This document shows, piece after piece, positions 8,446 through 15,899 of a stretch of 64,000 nucleotides of DNA. The stretch is from JBJXHN01 sp046233135 (lineage in GTDB: Bacteria > Pseudomonadota > Alphaproteobacteria > Rhodospirillales > Rhodospirillaceae): the NCBI GenBank assembly GCA_046233135.1, contig JBJXHN010000004.1:186001-250000 (forward strand), read 5' to 3'. Position 1 is the stretch's first letter. Each line of letters starts with the position of its first letter. The notes beneath the pieces were generated by a model. The model made no database searches, was not told the origin of the DNA, and saw only the letters and a list, made by a program, of their open reading frames with translations. The translations under genes and the position numbers were made by a program.

Positions 8446-9819
8446 TTACGCGTCTTCGCTGGCCTTGCGAAGCTCTTTTCTGCAAACCCCGGAAATCGGG
8501 GCATAGACGGGGACCGGCTGGGTCACGCCGCGCAGGCTGTGGCTGCCCAATGCCCGCCAGGGGCCGGGATGCAGGGACTGGATCTTCTGCGACACCACCA
8601 CCGGCTCGTTCAGGGTTTTGGTCAGCCCCTCGATGCGCGCCGCTTCGTTGGCCGCCGCTCCGATCACCGAGAATTCCAGACGCTGGGGCGCGCCGATGTT
8701 GCCGTACATCACCTCGCCCACATGCAGGCCGATGCCGTAGCGGACTTCATCGAGCCCGGCGGCCTGACGCTCCCGGTTCAGCACCTCCATGCGGTCCATG
8801 GCTTCCTGCGCCGCGGCCAGGGCCTTCTTCGCGGCCTTGCCGGCGGCGATCCAGCATTCCGGATCTTCCCGCAGGGGGAAGATGGCCAGAACCGCGTCGC
8901 CGATGTAGCGCAGCACCTCGCCGCCCTGATCCAGCACCGCGCCGGCCATGGCTTCGAAAAAGCTGTTGAGCAGGCGCAGAAACTCTTCCCGGGGCATGGC
9001 GTTGGACAGCGGCGTGGAGTCCCGCATGTCGCAGAACCAGATGACGGCCTTGATGGTTTCGCCGTCGCCGCGCTTCACCTGGCCTTCCAGCACCCGGGTG
9101 CCGCTTTGGTGGCCCAGGTAGGTGTCCAGCAGGGTGACGGCGGTGCGGCGCACTGTGTGGGTTTCGACGATTCGCGCCAGCACCGGCAGGCTGTCGTAGA
9201 CCAGGGCCAGGGCCGTCGGCGGAAAGCCGCCGGGCTGGTCGGTGGCCAGGGTCAGCACATGGATGTTGCCGTCGGAGAACTCCAGCGGCAGGGCCACATA
9301 GTCGGTCGCGCCCTCGTCCCGCAGTTCATGCAGGATGGGGAAGTCCAGGACCTCGCCATCCAGTTCCAGCCGCCGGCGGATGGCGCCCACGCGTTCGTCG
9401 ATCAGCTGGGCATAGGGGCTGGCGCGATACCGGTCCGTATCGGTGATGCCGTGGGGCGCTTCGTACAGGTCGATGCGGTCGGCCCGGGCGTCCCAGCAGA
9501 AGGTGACACCGATCATCTGCGGGTGCAGGAAGCGGATCGACAGGCGCAGGCGATAGACCGGCACCCCTTCGGCCCGCATGCGCAGTCCCAGTGCGCGGAT
9601 CAGCGCACCGGTGTCGGTTTCCCGCCAGCCTTCGAACAGCAGCCAGGAGGCTAGTGGATTGGGTGGCCATCCCAGGCCGGTGACCGAGGCGCTGGACCAT
9701 CCCTGGTCGCTGGAGCTTTGCTCGCCCGCGTCCTGGTTGTCGATGATGACGGTATGCGCGGGCGTCGTCGGCGCCTGATCCTGCGCCTCCAGGGCGTATG
9801 CGGCGTCTGCGGGGCTCAT
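8446..9819 (-). CDS. Class III adenylate/guanylate cyclase
   Basis: A 457-residue soluble protein. Residues from about 255 form a class III nucleotide cyclase domain that makes cAMP (or cGMP) from the nucleoside triphosphate: WFCDMRDST gives metal ligand D264, YIGDAVLAIF gives D308, and SVIGAAANEAARIEGL gives the transition-state residues N391 and R395. The N-terminal 250 residues (GWRETDTGALIRALGLRMRA onward) match the uncharacterised sensory region of many alphaproteobacterial cyclases. AGGAGG precedes the ATG, which overlaps the amidotransferase stop (ATGA). A single-domain cNMP-binding protein elsewhere in the window (40144-40692) is a possible, unproven effector. Confidence 0.9.
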   Translation of the reverse strand: MSPADAAYALEAQDQAPTTPAHTVIIDNQDAGEQSSSDQGWSSASVTGLGWPPNPLASWLLFEGWRETDTGALIRALGLRMRAEGVPVYRLRLSIRFLHPQMIGVTFCWDARADRIDLYEAPHGITDTDRYRASPYAQLIDERVGAIRRRLELDGEVLDFPILHELRDEGATDYVALPLEFSDGNIHVLTLATDQPGGFPPTALALVYDSLPVLARIVETHTVRRTAVTLLDTYLGHQSGTRVLEGQVKRGDGETIKAVIWFCDMRDSTPLSNAMPREEFLRLLNSFFEAMAGAVLDQGGEVLRYIGDAVLAIFPLREDPECWIAAGKAAKKALAAAQEAMDRMEVLNRERQAAGLDEVRYGIGLHVGEVMYGNIGAPQRLEFSVIGAAANEAARIEGLTKTLNEPVVVSQKIQSLHPGPWRALGSHSLRGVTQPVPVYAPISGVCRKELRKASEDA

Positions 9820-10721
9820 GACCGGCCTCCTGCGGCGAGGGGACCCAAGGGGCCGCTGCTCTCCCGGCTGCGGCGCCGGGGGATGACCCAGTGGGCGATC
9901 CAGTTGGCGATTTCCCGTCGGCGGGTTACGGGGTCCAGGACATCTTCGTCCAGGCCCAGGCGAAAGGCCAGATCCCGCCGTCCGGGTGTAGTGTGCAGGG
10001 TTTTCAGATCGCTGGCCATGGCTTTTACCCCCTCGGGGCCACCGAACAGGCCCTCGGTGGCCAGATCATCGGCCAGTTTGTCGAAGATCCGGCCGATTTC
10101 GGCCAGATCGAACTCCGGATGGTACTGAACGCCGACGAACACGCCGGCGCCATGGCGAATCTCGGCGGCCTGCACCCGGCTCCAGCCGTTGGTGGCCAGA
10201 ACCACGGCGTCGGGAGGCATCGCGTCCACTTCGTCCAGGTGGATGGCCGGGGCGTCCCAGGCGGCGGGACGACCGGACAGCAGGGCATGACCGGCGCCCT
10301 GGGCGGTGGGGGTGATCTTGCGGGCGATGCCGGTCTCCCGCCCTTTGGGATTGGTGCGGACGCTGCCGCCGGCAGCGGCGGTGGCCACCTGCAAGGCCCA
10401 GCAGCTGCCGAAGAACGGCACGCCGGCGCCATAAACGGCTTGGGCCAGGGCGATCTGGCGGTCGATGGGGGCACCGCCGGCGGGAATGTTCAGGGCCGAT
10501 CCGGTCAGCACCACGCCGTCGAAATCCCCCAGGCCCACGCCGGTTGGCAAGTCGGGGTCCCCGTCGGCGGGGCGGACGGTGGTGAAGGTGGCGTCGGGGA
10601 CTTCGGCGCTCAGGGCGGCGGCGTACTGCTCCGCATAGGGCCGGCTGCCGAATTCGGCCATGGCCGCCGAGGTGGCGGCGGTGTTGCCTTCGATCACCAG
10701 GAAGTGCAATGGGCTGGGCAA
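9816..10721 (-). CDS. Class I glutamine amidotransferase-like protein
   Basis: A 301-residue GATase1 domain protein (GuaA-N-like, COG0518). The catalytic triad is visible as C107 in FFGSCWALQVA and H201/E203 in VQYHPEFD. Such stand-alone proteins hydrolyse glutamine or gamma-glutamyl compounds; the substrate is unknown. The C-terminal 70 residues (KTLHTTPGRRDLAFRLGLDEDVLDP) match an extension seen in alphaproteobacterial members. The start is weak: the frame opens after a stop at 10731-10733 and only TTG/GTG codons are available, so TTG 10721 is tentative. Its stop overlaps the cyclase ATG, implying coupling. Confidence 0.82.
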   Translation of the reverse strand: MPSPLHFLVIEGNTAATSAAMAEFGSRPYAEQYAAALSAEVPDATFTTVRPADGDPDLPTGVGLGDFDGVVLTGSALNIPAGGAPIDRQIALAQAVYGAGVPFFGSCWALQVATAAAGGSVRTNPKGRETGIARKITPTAQGAGHALLSGRPAAWDAPAIHLDEVDAMPPDAVVLATNGWSRVQAAEIRHGAGVFVGVQYHPEFDLAEIGRIFDKLADDLATEGLFGGPEGVKAMASDLKTLHTTPGRRDLAFRLGLDEDVLDPVTRRREIANWIAHWVIPRRRSRESSGPLGPLAAGGRS

Positions 10722-10803
10722 GGGGCACGCTCACGTTTGAAAGAAGGGGCGGGGGCCAGGACCGGGCCGGCGGCGCCGGGGCGCGTGGGGGCGGTCCTGG
10801 GGG

Positions 10804-11139
10804 TCATAGCACCGGAGCATCGACCGGCAGGGTCAGGGAGGGATCTTCCACCTCCACCACCCACAGGTCGGAATCGTACCGGCTCTGGCGTTCCAGATAA
10901 GCGTCCGCAACCGTTTCGTCCACTGGCTGCGTGCCGGTTGCCCGCACCCAGGCCGCTTCCCCCTCGCCGGTCCGGGCCTGAGCGTAAACGATACAGCCGT
11001 TTTTCAGACCGTTGAGTTTCAGGAATACCGCCCCCGCGTCGGGATCTCCCCGGCGGACGACCACGGCCGGAATGGCGGAAACGCCGCAGCGGCGGATGAT
11101 GGCCTGGACGAGAAGGCGGCTTTTCGGGCGGGCTTCCAT
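10804..11139 (-). CDS. DUF1491 family protein
   Basis: A 111-residue soluble protein. The pattern RLLVQAIIRRCG, AVVVRRGDPDAGAVFLKL and AWVRATGTQPVDE followed by SRYDSDLWVVEVED fits DUF1491, a small alphaproteobacterial family of unknown function. The ATG at 11139 is preceded by GCAGGA and gives the usual family length; an upstream in-frame start adds twenty residues. It heads the leftward run, 82 bp before the amidotransferase, and is divergent from the response regulator. Confidence 0.75.
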   Translation of the reverse strand: MEARPKSRLLVQAIIRRCGVSAIPAVVVRRGDPDAGAVFLKLNGLKNGCIVYAQARTGEGEAAWVRATGTQPVDETVADAYLERQSRYDSDLWVVEVEDPSLTLPVDAPVL

Positions 11140-11244
11140 GGATTGGGTCCTGCTTACGGGGAAAAGGCTGTGGTTCGTATGGACGGACGGCAGGGGCATC
11201 GTTAGGATGACCTGTCAGGATATAGGGGTTCGGAACCGTCATTC

Positions 11245-11691
11245 ATGGACATCGCGGCCGTCAAAGTATTGATCGTGGACGACAACCCGAACATGCGTCA
11301 GCTCATGCGGACCCTGCTTGGCGCCGTCGGGGTGGAAGAACCGCAGGAGGCGGCGGATGCTGCGGCGGCTCTGAAGATCCTTGAAGGCTGGACGCCCGAT
11401 GTCGCCCTTGTGGACTACCTGATGCCGACCATGACCGGCATGGAACTGACCGAACGTATCCGCTCCCATGAAAAGCCTGTGGTGGCCCGCATGCCGGTGA
11501 TCATCGTCACCGGCCATGGGGAGACGGAAAACATCCAGAAGGCCTCCGAGGCTGGGGCCAACGATTTTATCGTCAAGCCCTTTACCGCCAAAGTGCTGAT
11601 CGGACGCATCCAGCGCTGCCTGCGCGACCCGCGGACCATCGCGGAGATGGTCGCCGACCGCCAGCAGGCCACCGGACGGGTGCCGCTGTAA
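11245..11691 (+). CDS. Single-domain CheY-like response regulator
   Basis: A 148-residue receiver domain with no output domain. The acidic pocket is D12/D13, the phospho-acceptor D57 (LVDYLMP), the switch threonine T89 (IIVTGHGE) and the conserved lysine K111 (FIVKPF). Proteins like this act as phosphorylation-dependent binding partners, as CheY does at the flagellar motor. About 30 residues follow the receiver (PRTIAEMVADRQQATGRVPL). No histidine kinase is nearby. The FkbM gene begins 20 bp downstream, so they may be co-transcribed. Confidence 0.9.
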   Translation: MDIAAVKVLIVDDNPNMRQLMRTLLGAVGVEEPQEAADAAAALKILEGWTPDVALVDYLMPTMTGMELTERIRSHEKPVVARMPVIIVTGHGETENIQKASEAGANDFIVKPFTAKVLIGRIQRCLRDPRTIAEMVADRQQATGRVPL

Positions 11692-11711
11692 CAGAGGCAA
11701 GGACATTAGAC

Positions 11712-12800
11712 ATGCGCCCCGCAGAACGCTACCTGCTCGGCAGTGCGCGCGAGGCCTTGCAGCAAGGGCGGAAGGAAGATGCGCGTCTGCTGCTGACGAA
11801 CGGGGTTCGGGTGTTTGCCGACGCTCCCCTGACCATGCGGCTCTTGGGAACTCTTCTGGCATCCGTTGACGCTTTAAACGAAGCTGTTGAGGCGTTTTCC
11901 CTCGCTGACATGGAAAACTGTACCGACCCTGCGGCTTGTGCTGCCCATACACGGGCGCTTTGGATCGTCACGCAGTACGATCCCGGCGATGTGGCCGTGC
12001 TGGAGGCTGGTGCCCGTCTTCTCCACCTTGCTCCCACCGATGGGGCGGCCCGGCGTCTTGTCGCGATGGCGCTGTTGAGCAAGCGTCGCTTCGCCGAAAC
12101 CGGGGATCTCTTGGCAGAGGAAGCGGCACCGTGGGCGGAACCGATCCGTCGGCTTGCCGGCCTCCTCGCCACGGGTCGGGAAGCGGTCGATCTGACCTTC
12201 GCGGGCCTGCCGTTTCATATGCCTTTGAGTGTACGGACAACGCAGGCCATGGCGGCCGGACTGGCATTCGTCATGGGGCACTTGTGCGAGGAAGAAGAGT
12301 TGCAGATGCTGCACGCCTGGGCCGGACCCGTGCGCACCGTGGCGGAAGTGGGCTGCTTGGTGGGCAATCACTCGGCTTTTTTTCTGCGGGCACTGCGGCC
12401 GGACCGACTGATTACTTTCGAAGCGGATCCGGATATGGCCGACCTGCTTGCCTGGACCGTCGCGCACAACAACCCCGCTGATAGCGCTGTGGAAATCCAT
12501 CGCGGTTTCGTGAGCGCAGAGGATGGCACCTGCCGTTTCGAGGGGCGAGAGGTGGCAGCGATCCGCCTGGATTCGAGACTGAGGGATCCCGTCGATCTGA
12601 TCAAGATCGATGTGGATGGCATGGAACTGGCGCTGCTATCGGCGGCAGAAGCCGTGATTGCCACGCGCCCGAAGATCATGCTGGAGGTCTGTGAGGCAAC
12701 CGAAGTTTCCTGCCGCGCCTGGCTGGAGCAGCGGGGGTATCGGATCGTCGCCCGCCTGTCCCATGGGGACTATGCCAACTTGCTGGCCGAAGTGTCCTGA
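11712..12800 (+). CDS. FkbM family methyltransferase with TPR-like N-terminus
   Basis: A 362-residue protein. Residues 1-150 are Ala/Leu-rich helical repeats resembling TPRs. From about 205 comes an FkbM-type SAM methyltransferase: AEVGCLVGNHSAFFL (SAM-binding glycine loop, 211-225), TFEADPDMADLL, and the family signature DLIKIDVDGMELALL (about 297-311). FkbM enzymes usually O-methylate sugars or polyketides. AAGGA lies ten bases before the ATG. It follows the CheY-like gene and is convergent with the chemotaxis-like gene across a hairpin. A role in glycan modification is plausible from the family and the other methyltransferases in the window. Confidence 0.82.
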   Translation: MRPAERYLLGSAREALQQGRKEDARLLLTNGVRVFADAPLTMRLLGTLLASVDALNEAVEAFSLADMENCTDPAACAAHTRALWIVTQYDPGDVAVLEAGARLLHLAPTDGAARRLVAMALLSKRRFAETGDLLAEEAAPWAEPIRRLAGLLATGREAVDLTFAGLPFHMPLSVRTTQAMAAGLAFVMGHLCEEEELQMLHAWAGPVRTVAEVGCLVGNHSAFFLRALRPDRLITFEADPDMADLLAWTVAHNNPADSAVEIHRGFVSAEDGTCRFEGREVAAIRLDSRLRDPVDLIKIDVDGMELALLSAAEAVIATRPKIMLEVCEATEVSCRAWLEQRGYRIVARLSHGDYANLLAEVS

Positions 12801-12841
12801 CGGTCCCTGAGGTATCAGGCGAAGGTGTAAGTGGGGCCGGC

Positions 12842-12873
12842 GAAGGTCGGGTCGGGAAACCGGCCCGACCTTC
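12842..12873. terminator. Hairpin between convergent genes
   Basis: A 14-bp stem (12842-12855 with 12860-12873, one T-G wobble) closed by a GAAA tetraloop. It lies between the convergent FkbM and chemotaxis-like genes. There is no long T-tract, so it may be a weak bidirectional terminator. Confidence 0.55.
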
Positions 12874-12888
12874 CGATCCTTGTCCGCC

Positions 12889-13983
12889 CTATTCCGGGCG
12901 TTGCAGAACGCAGCCGTACCAGCCCAGGCCTTCGTAGGTTTCATAGCCGGGGGTGCGGTGGAAGCCGACCACCGTGCCGTCGCTGGCGACGATATGGCCC
13001 GATGTCCGGCCGCCGGTTTCCAGGGGGAAGGTCTCCGACAGAATCCCCTGCCCGTCGGACGCGGCGATCACCCGGTGGTTGGCGTCGAGCAACAGGGCGC
13101 GGGAGGTGCGCTTTTCCACCGCGGAGAAGCGGACGCCGTCAACGATGACGCGGGCCTGGGGCTCCCAGTCGAAATGGATGCCCAGCACCCCCAGGATCCG
13201 CCCCCGGCTTTCCCCGCCTTCGCGGATGGCGGCGGCATAGGTGGCGGTGGCGCGGTTGTCCAGCACCCGGTTTCGGTTGATGTCGGCCACCGCATAGGCG
13301 TCGCCCGAACTGGTGCGCATGGCGTCGCGGAACCAGCTTTCGTTCGCGACGCTCTGGCCCACGGCGGTGTAGGCATGGGGGCGGCCGTTGGCGATCACCC
13401 GGCCCTGGGTGTCGCAGATCCACAGGTCCAGATAGACCGTGTAGGCCGACAGGATCACCCCCAGGCGGCGGGTGGCATAGGCCACAGCGTCGGCGGTGGG
13501 GGAGCCGACCACGGTCACCACCGCACTGTCGGTGGCCCACCAGCGTACATCGCAGGTGCGTTCGTAAAGATTGCGGTCGATCAGCTCGATGGCGTTCAGC
13601 GACAGGTCCACCAGCCGCTGGCCGCGCAGCTGCTCGACGATATTGCGGCCGATGCTTTCCAGCAGCGCCACCTTGGAGGACAGCTCCGCCCGCAGGTCAG
13701 TGGCGATGTCGGCGATTTCTTCGGAAACCCCCTTCACCTCGTTGGCCACCACGGCAAAGCCCCGTCCCGCCTCGCCGGCCCGTGCGCTTTCGATCAGGGC
13801 GTTCAGCGCCAGAATTTTGGTCCGCCCGGTCACCGCCTGAATTTCGGCGATCTTCCCCTCGGTGGTGGTCCGGACGTCCGATGTCAGGGCGATGATCCGT
13901 TCCGGGTTGATGTCGGTCTGGTCAGAGGACGACACCTGCCGTTTCGGATCTGCAGGCTGACCATTCGGCGGTAGGTAGCTCAT
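12889..13983 (-). CDS. Soluble MCP-like protein with C-terminal Cache-like sensor
   Basis: A 364-residue protein with no transmembrane helix. An MCP-type signalling hairpin core (LNALIESARAGEAGRGFAVV, within residues 57-94) comes first. It is followed by a short helical linker and, from about 135, a Cache/PAS-like extracytoplasmic-type sensor fold (YTVYLDLWICDTQGRVIANG, DAYAVADINRN, GILGVLGIHFDWEPQA). This order is the reverse of classical chemoreceptors. The hairpin contains the CheA/CheW-interaction tip but has very short flanks, so methylation helices are nearly absent. AAAGGA sits ten bases before ATG 13983; an upstream in-frame start would add 44 unlikely residues. It probably signals to the chemotaxis array or a similar pathway. 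Confidence 0.78.
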   Translation of the reverse strand: MSYLPPNGQPADPKRQVSSSDQTDINPERIIALTSDVRTTTEGKIAEIQAVTGRTKILALNALIESARAGEAGRGFAVVANEVKGVSEEIADIATDLRAELSSKVALLESIGRNIVEQLRGQRLVDLSLNAIELIDRNLYERTCDVRWWATDSAVVTVVGSPTADAVAYATRRLGVILSAYTVYLDLWICDTQGRVIANGRPHAYTAVGQSVANESWFRDAMRTSSGDAYAVADINRNRVLDNRATATYAAAIREGGESRGRILGVLGIHFDWEPQARVIVDGVRFSAVEKRTSRALLLDANHRVIAASDGQGILSETFPLETGGRTSGHIVASDGTVVGFHRTPGYETYEGLGWYGCVLQRPE

Positions 13984-14410
13984 AGGTGGAAAGTCCTTTC
14001 GTGATCGCACGCGGTCCGAAGGGGGAGCTCCAGATCTGCCTATGAATTGGGCGATTTCCCGCTGAAAACCGCCCACGTTTCGGTGGCCTAATAATGTATC
14101 CACAATTTTATGCAATGAACCACGGCAATTCTTGCTCCGATTTGAGAATGCATCTTAGGTCGAGTTCAAAGAGTATCATAAAAGCTTCATCTTTCGGGGG
14201 CGAAGGCGAAAATCGGTGCGGGACCGGAGGATAAAAACTTGACCTTGAGGGGTGCGCCGACCACCTGCCTGAAGGTATGCTTGCGGAAATCCGGAGACAG
14301 GCCGGTCATGGATCATCGAAAGTCCGGGGAACGACCGGGTGAAGCCGCAGCACTCCCAGGTGGTTAGGACACTTCCCCCCCCCCCATTCTCGAGTCGAAG
14401 GAGCGGAGTC
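13984..14410. other. Divergent spacer with AT-rich segment and poly-C tract
   Basis: This 427-bp region divides the MCP-like gene from the dienelactone hydrolase gene. An AT-rich stretch at 14090-14210 probably holds promoters in one or both directions, though no hexamer pair is compelling. An uninterrupted run of eleven C (14375-14385) lies just upstream of the hydrolase ribosome site. No coding sequence was recognised. Confidence 0.6.
14375..14385 (+). repeat. Mononucleotide tract (C)11
   Basis: Eleven consecutive C residues lie 25 bp before the ATG of the hydrolase gene, between the likely promoter and the AAGGAG site. Long C-tracts are slippage-prone. Confidence 0.9.
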
Positions 14411-15235
14411 ATGCGCATTCCCCCACGGTTCCTAGGTTTGGCCCCAGCCTTGGCCCTCGCCTTGGCCCCGGCCCTGACGGTCGGTCTGATGGCCACGGCC
14501 GGAACCGCTTCGGCGGCCATGATGGAAAAGACGGTGGCTTACGAGCTGGACGGCACGGCTTTCGAGGGAGTGCTGGTTTATGACGACGCGACCGATACGG
14601 TGCGGCCGGCGGTTCTGATGGTGCCGAACTGGATGGGGGTGACCCCGCCGTCCGTGGAAAAGGCCAAGCTGCTGGCCGGTGACGACTATGTGATCCTGGT
14701 GGCCGATGTTTACGGCAAGACCGTGCGGCCGCAGGACGCCAAGGAAGCTGGCGAGGTGGCGGGTTCCCTGCGCAGCGATCGTCCGCTGTTGCGCGCCCGC
14801 GCCAACAAGGCGATGGAGGTGCTGCTGGCGCAAACGGATGCTCCCATCGATCCCGCCCGCACCGCGGCCATCGGGTTCTGCTTCGGGGGCGGCACGGTGC
14901 TGGAGATGGCGCGGTCCGGCACCGACCTGGGTGCGGTGGTTTCCTTCCACGGCAATCTGGACACCCCCGATCCGGCGCTGATGAAGGACGCGGCGGTGGG
15001 GGGCGTTCTGGTGCTGCACGGGGCCGACGATCCCTACGTCCCGGCCGAGCAGGTCCGCGCCTTCACGACGGAAATGCAGGCCACGGACCTGGACTGGCAA
15101 CTGGTGGCCTTCGGCAACACGGTCCACTCCTTCACTGACCCCAACGCTGCCATGGCCGGCAAGGCGGAATACAACGAGACCTCGGCGAAGCGGGCCTTCG
15201 CGATGATGCACGCCTACTTCGACGAAAAGCTGTAA
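14411..15235 (+). CDS. Secreted dienelactone hydrolase family protein
   Basis: A 274-residue alpha/beta hydrolase (DLH family, COG0412). The N-terminus is a signal peptide (RIPPRF, then a hydrophobic Ala/Leu stretch, likely cut after GTASA near residue 35), so it should act in the periplasm. The catalytic triad is visible: nucleophile C157 in GFCFGGG, acid D206/D207 in HGADDPYVP, and H239 in GNTVHSFTD. AAGGAG lies seven bases before ATG 14411, which favours this start over an in-frame start 72 bp upstream that would bury the signal peptide. Its physiological substrate is unknown; many homologues are carboxylesterases of broad specificity. Confidence 0.88.
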   Translation: MRIPPRFLGLAPALALALAPALTVGLMATAGTASAAMMEKTVAYELDGTAFEGVLVYDDATDTVRPAVLMVPNWMGVTPPSVEKAKLLAGDDYVILVADVYGKTVRPQDAKEAGEVAGSLRSDRPLLRARANKAMEVLLAQTDAPIDPARTAAIGFCFGGGTVLEMARSGTDLGAVVSFHGNLDTPDPALMKDAAVGGVLVLHGADDPYVPAEQVRAFTTEMQATDLDWQLVAFGNTVHSFTDPNAAMAGKAEYNETSAKRAFAMMHAYFDEKL

Positions 15236-15244
15236 GGACTGGGG

Positions 15245-15880
15245 TTAGGATGTCGGCGGAGGGCTCGGGGGACCGAAGGCCCGGATCCCCTGGGCGATCC
15301 GCGTGGCTGTGGTGATCAGGCACAGACCGGCGAAAACGGTGGCCAGCAGCGGGAAATGCTGCGGAAACAGGCAGAAGGCGAGCAGGGCGGCGATGGTTTC
15401 CGTGCCCTCGGTCAGGCCGGACAGATAATGGATGCCTTTCTGTCCCTGGCCGGCGTCGGGCGGCAGGCCCAGCTTGGCCGCCAGGGTGGCGAAGGCCAGG
15501 AAGCTCGATCCCGTGCCGACGAAACTGAAGATCAGGAAGGCGGCGGCCAGGGCATTGGTCGCCGGGTCGGCCACGGCGAAGGCCAGGACCGCGCCGCTGT
15601 AGAATAGAAAGTCCAGCACGATATCAAGAAAGCTGCCCAGCGTCGTCGGTGTCCCCGCCGCGCGCGCCACGGCGCCGTCCAGGCCGTCCAGGGCACGGCT
15701 GACCAGGATCAGCACCAGCCCCACCAGCCACTGTCCGGTGGCGATGGCGGCCATCGCCCACAGGCCCACCAGGAACGCGGACAGGGTGACCTGGTTGGCA
15801 CCGATTCCCCAGGCCGCGAGCCGGCGGGCGAGGGCATCCAGGGGGCGGTCGATCACGGGGCGGATGTGGCGGTCGAGCAT
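15245..15880 (-). CDS. CDP-alcohol phosphatidyltransferase
   Basis: A 211-residue integral membrane enzyme with about six helices. The family motif D-x2-D-G-x2-A-R-x8-G-x3-D-x3-D is complete: D65, D68, G69, A72-R73, G82, D86 and D90. These enzymes displace CMP from CDP-diacylglycerol (or another CDP-alcohol) with a second alcohol, making phospholipids. The start at ATG 15880 places the first cytosolic helix correctly. It is only 9 bp from the convergent hydrolase stop. The upstream oxidase alpha gene ends 19 bp before this start on the same strand, so the two may share a transcript. The acceptor alcohol is undetermined. Confidence 0.87.
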   Translation of the reverse strand: MLDRHIRPVIDRPLDALARRLAAWGIGANQVTLSAFLVGLWAMAAIATGQWLVGLVLILVSRALDGLDGAVARAAGTPTTLGSFLDIVLDFLFYSGAVLAFAVADPATNALAAAFLIFSFVGTGSSFLAFATLAAKLGLPPDAGQGQKGIHYLSGLTEGTETIAALLAFCLFPQHFPLLATVFAGLCLITTATRIAQGIRAFGPPSPPPTS

Positions 15881-15899
15881 GGTGGGGGACCTCGCGGTT

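Noticed and set aside
15236..15244. Possible terminator between the convergent hydrolase and phosphatidyltransferase genes
   Set aside because: Only nine bases separate them and no hairpin is visible there.
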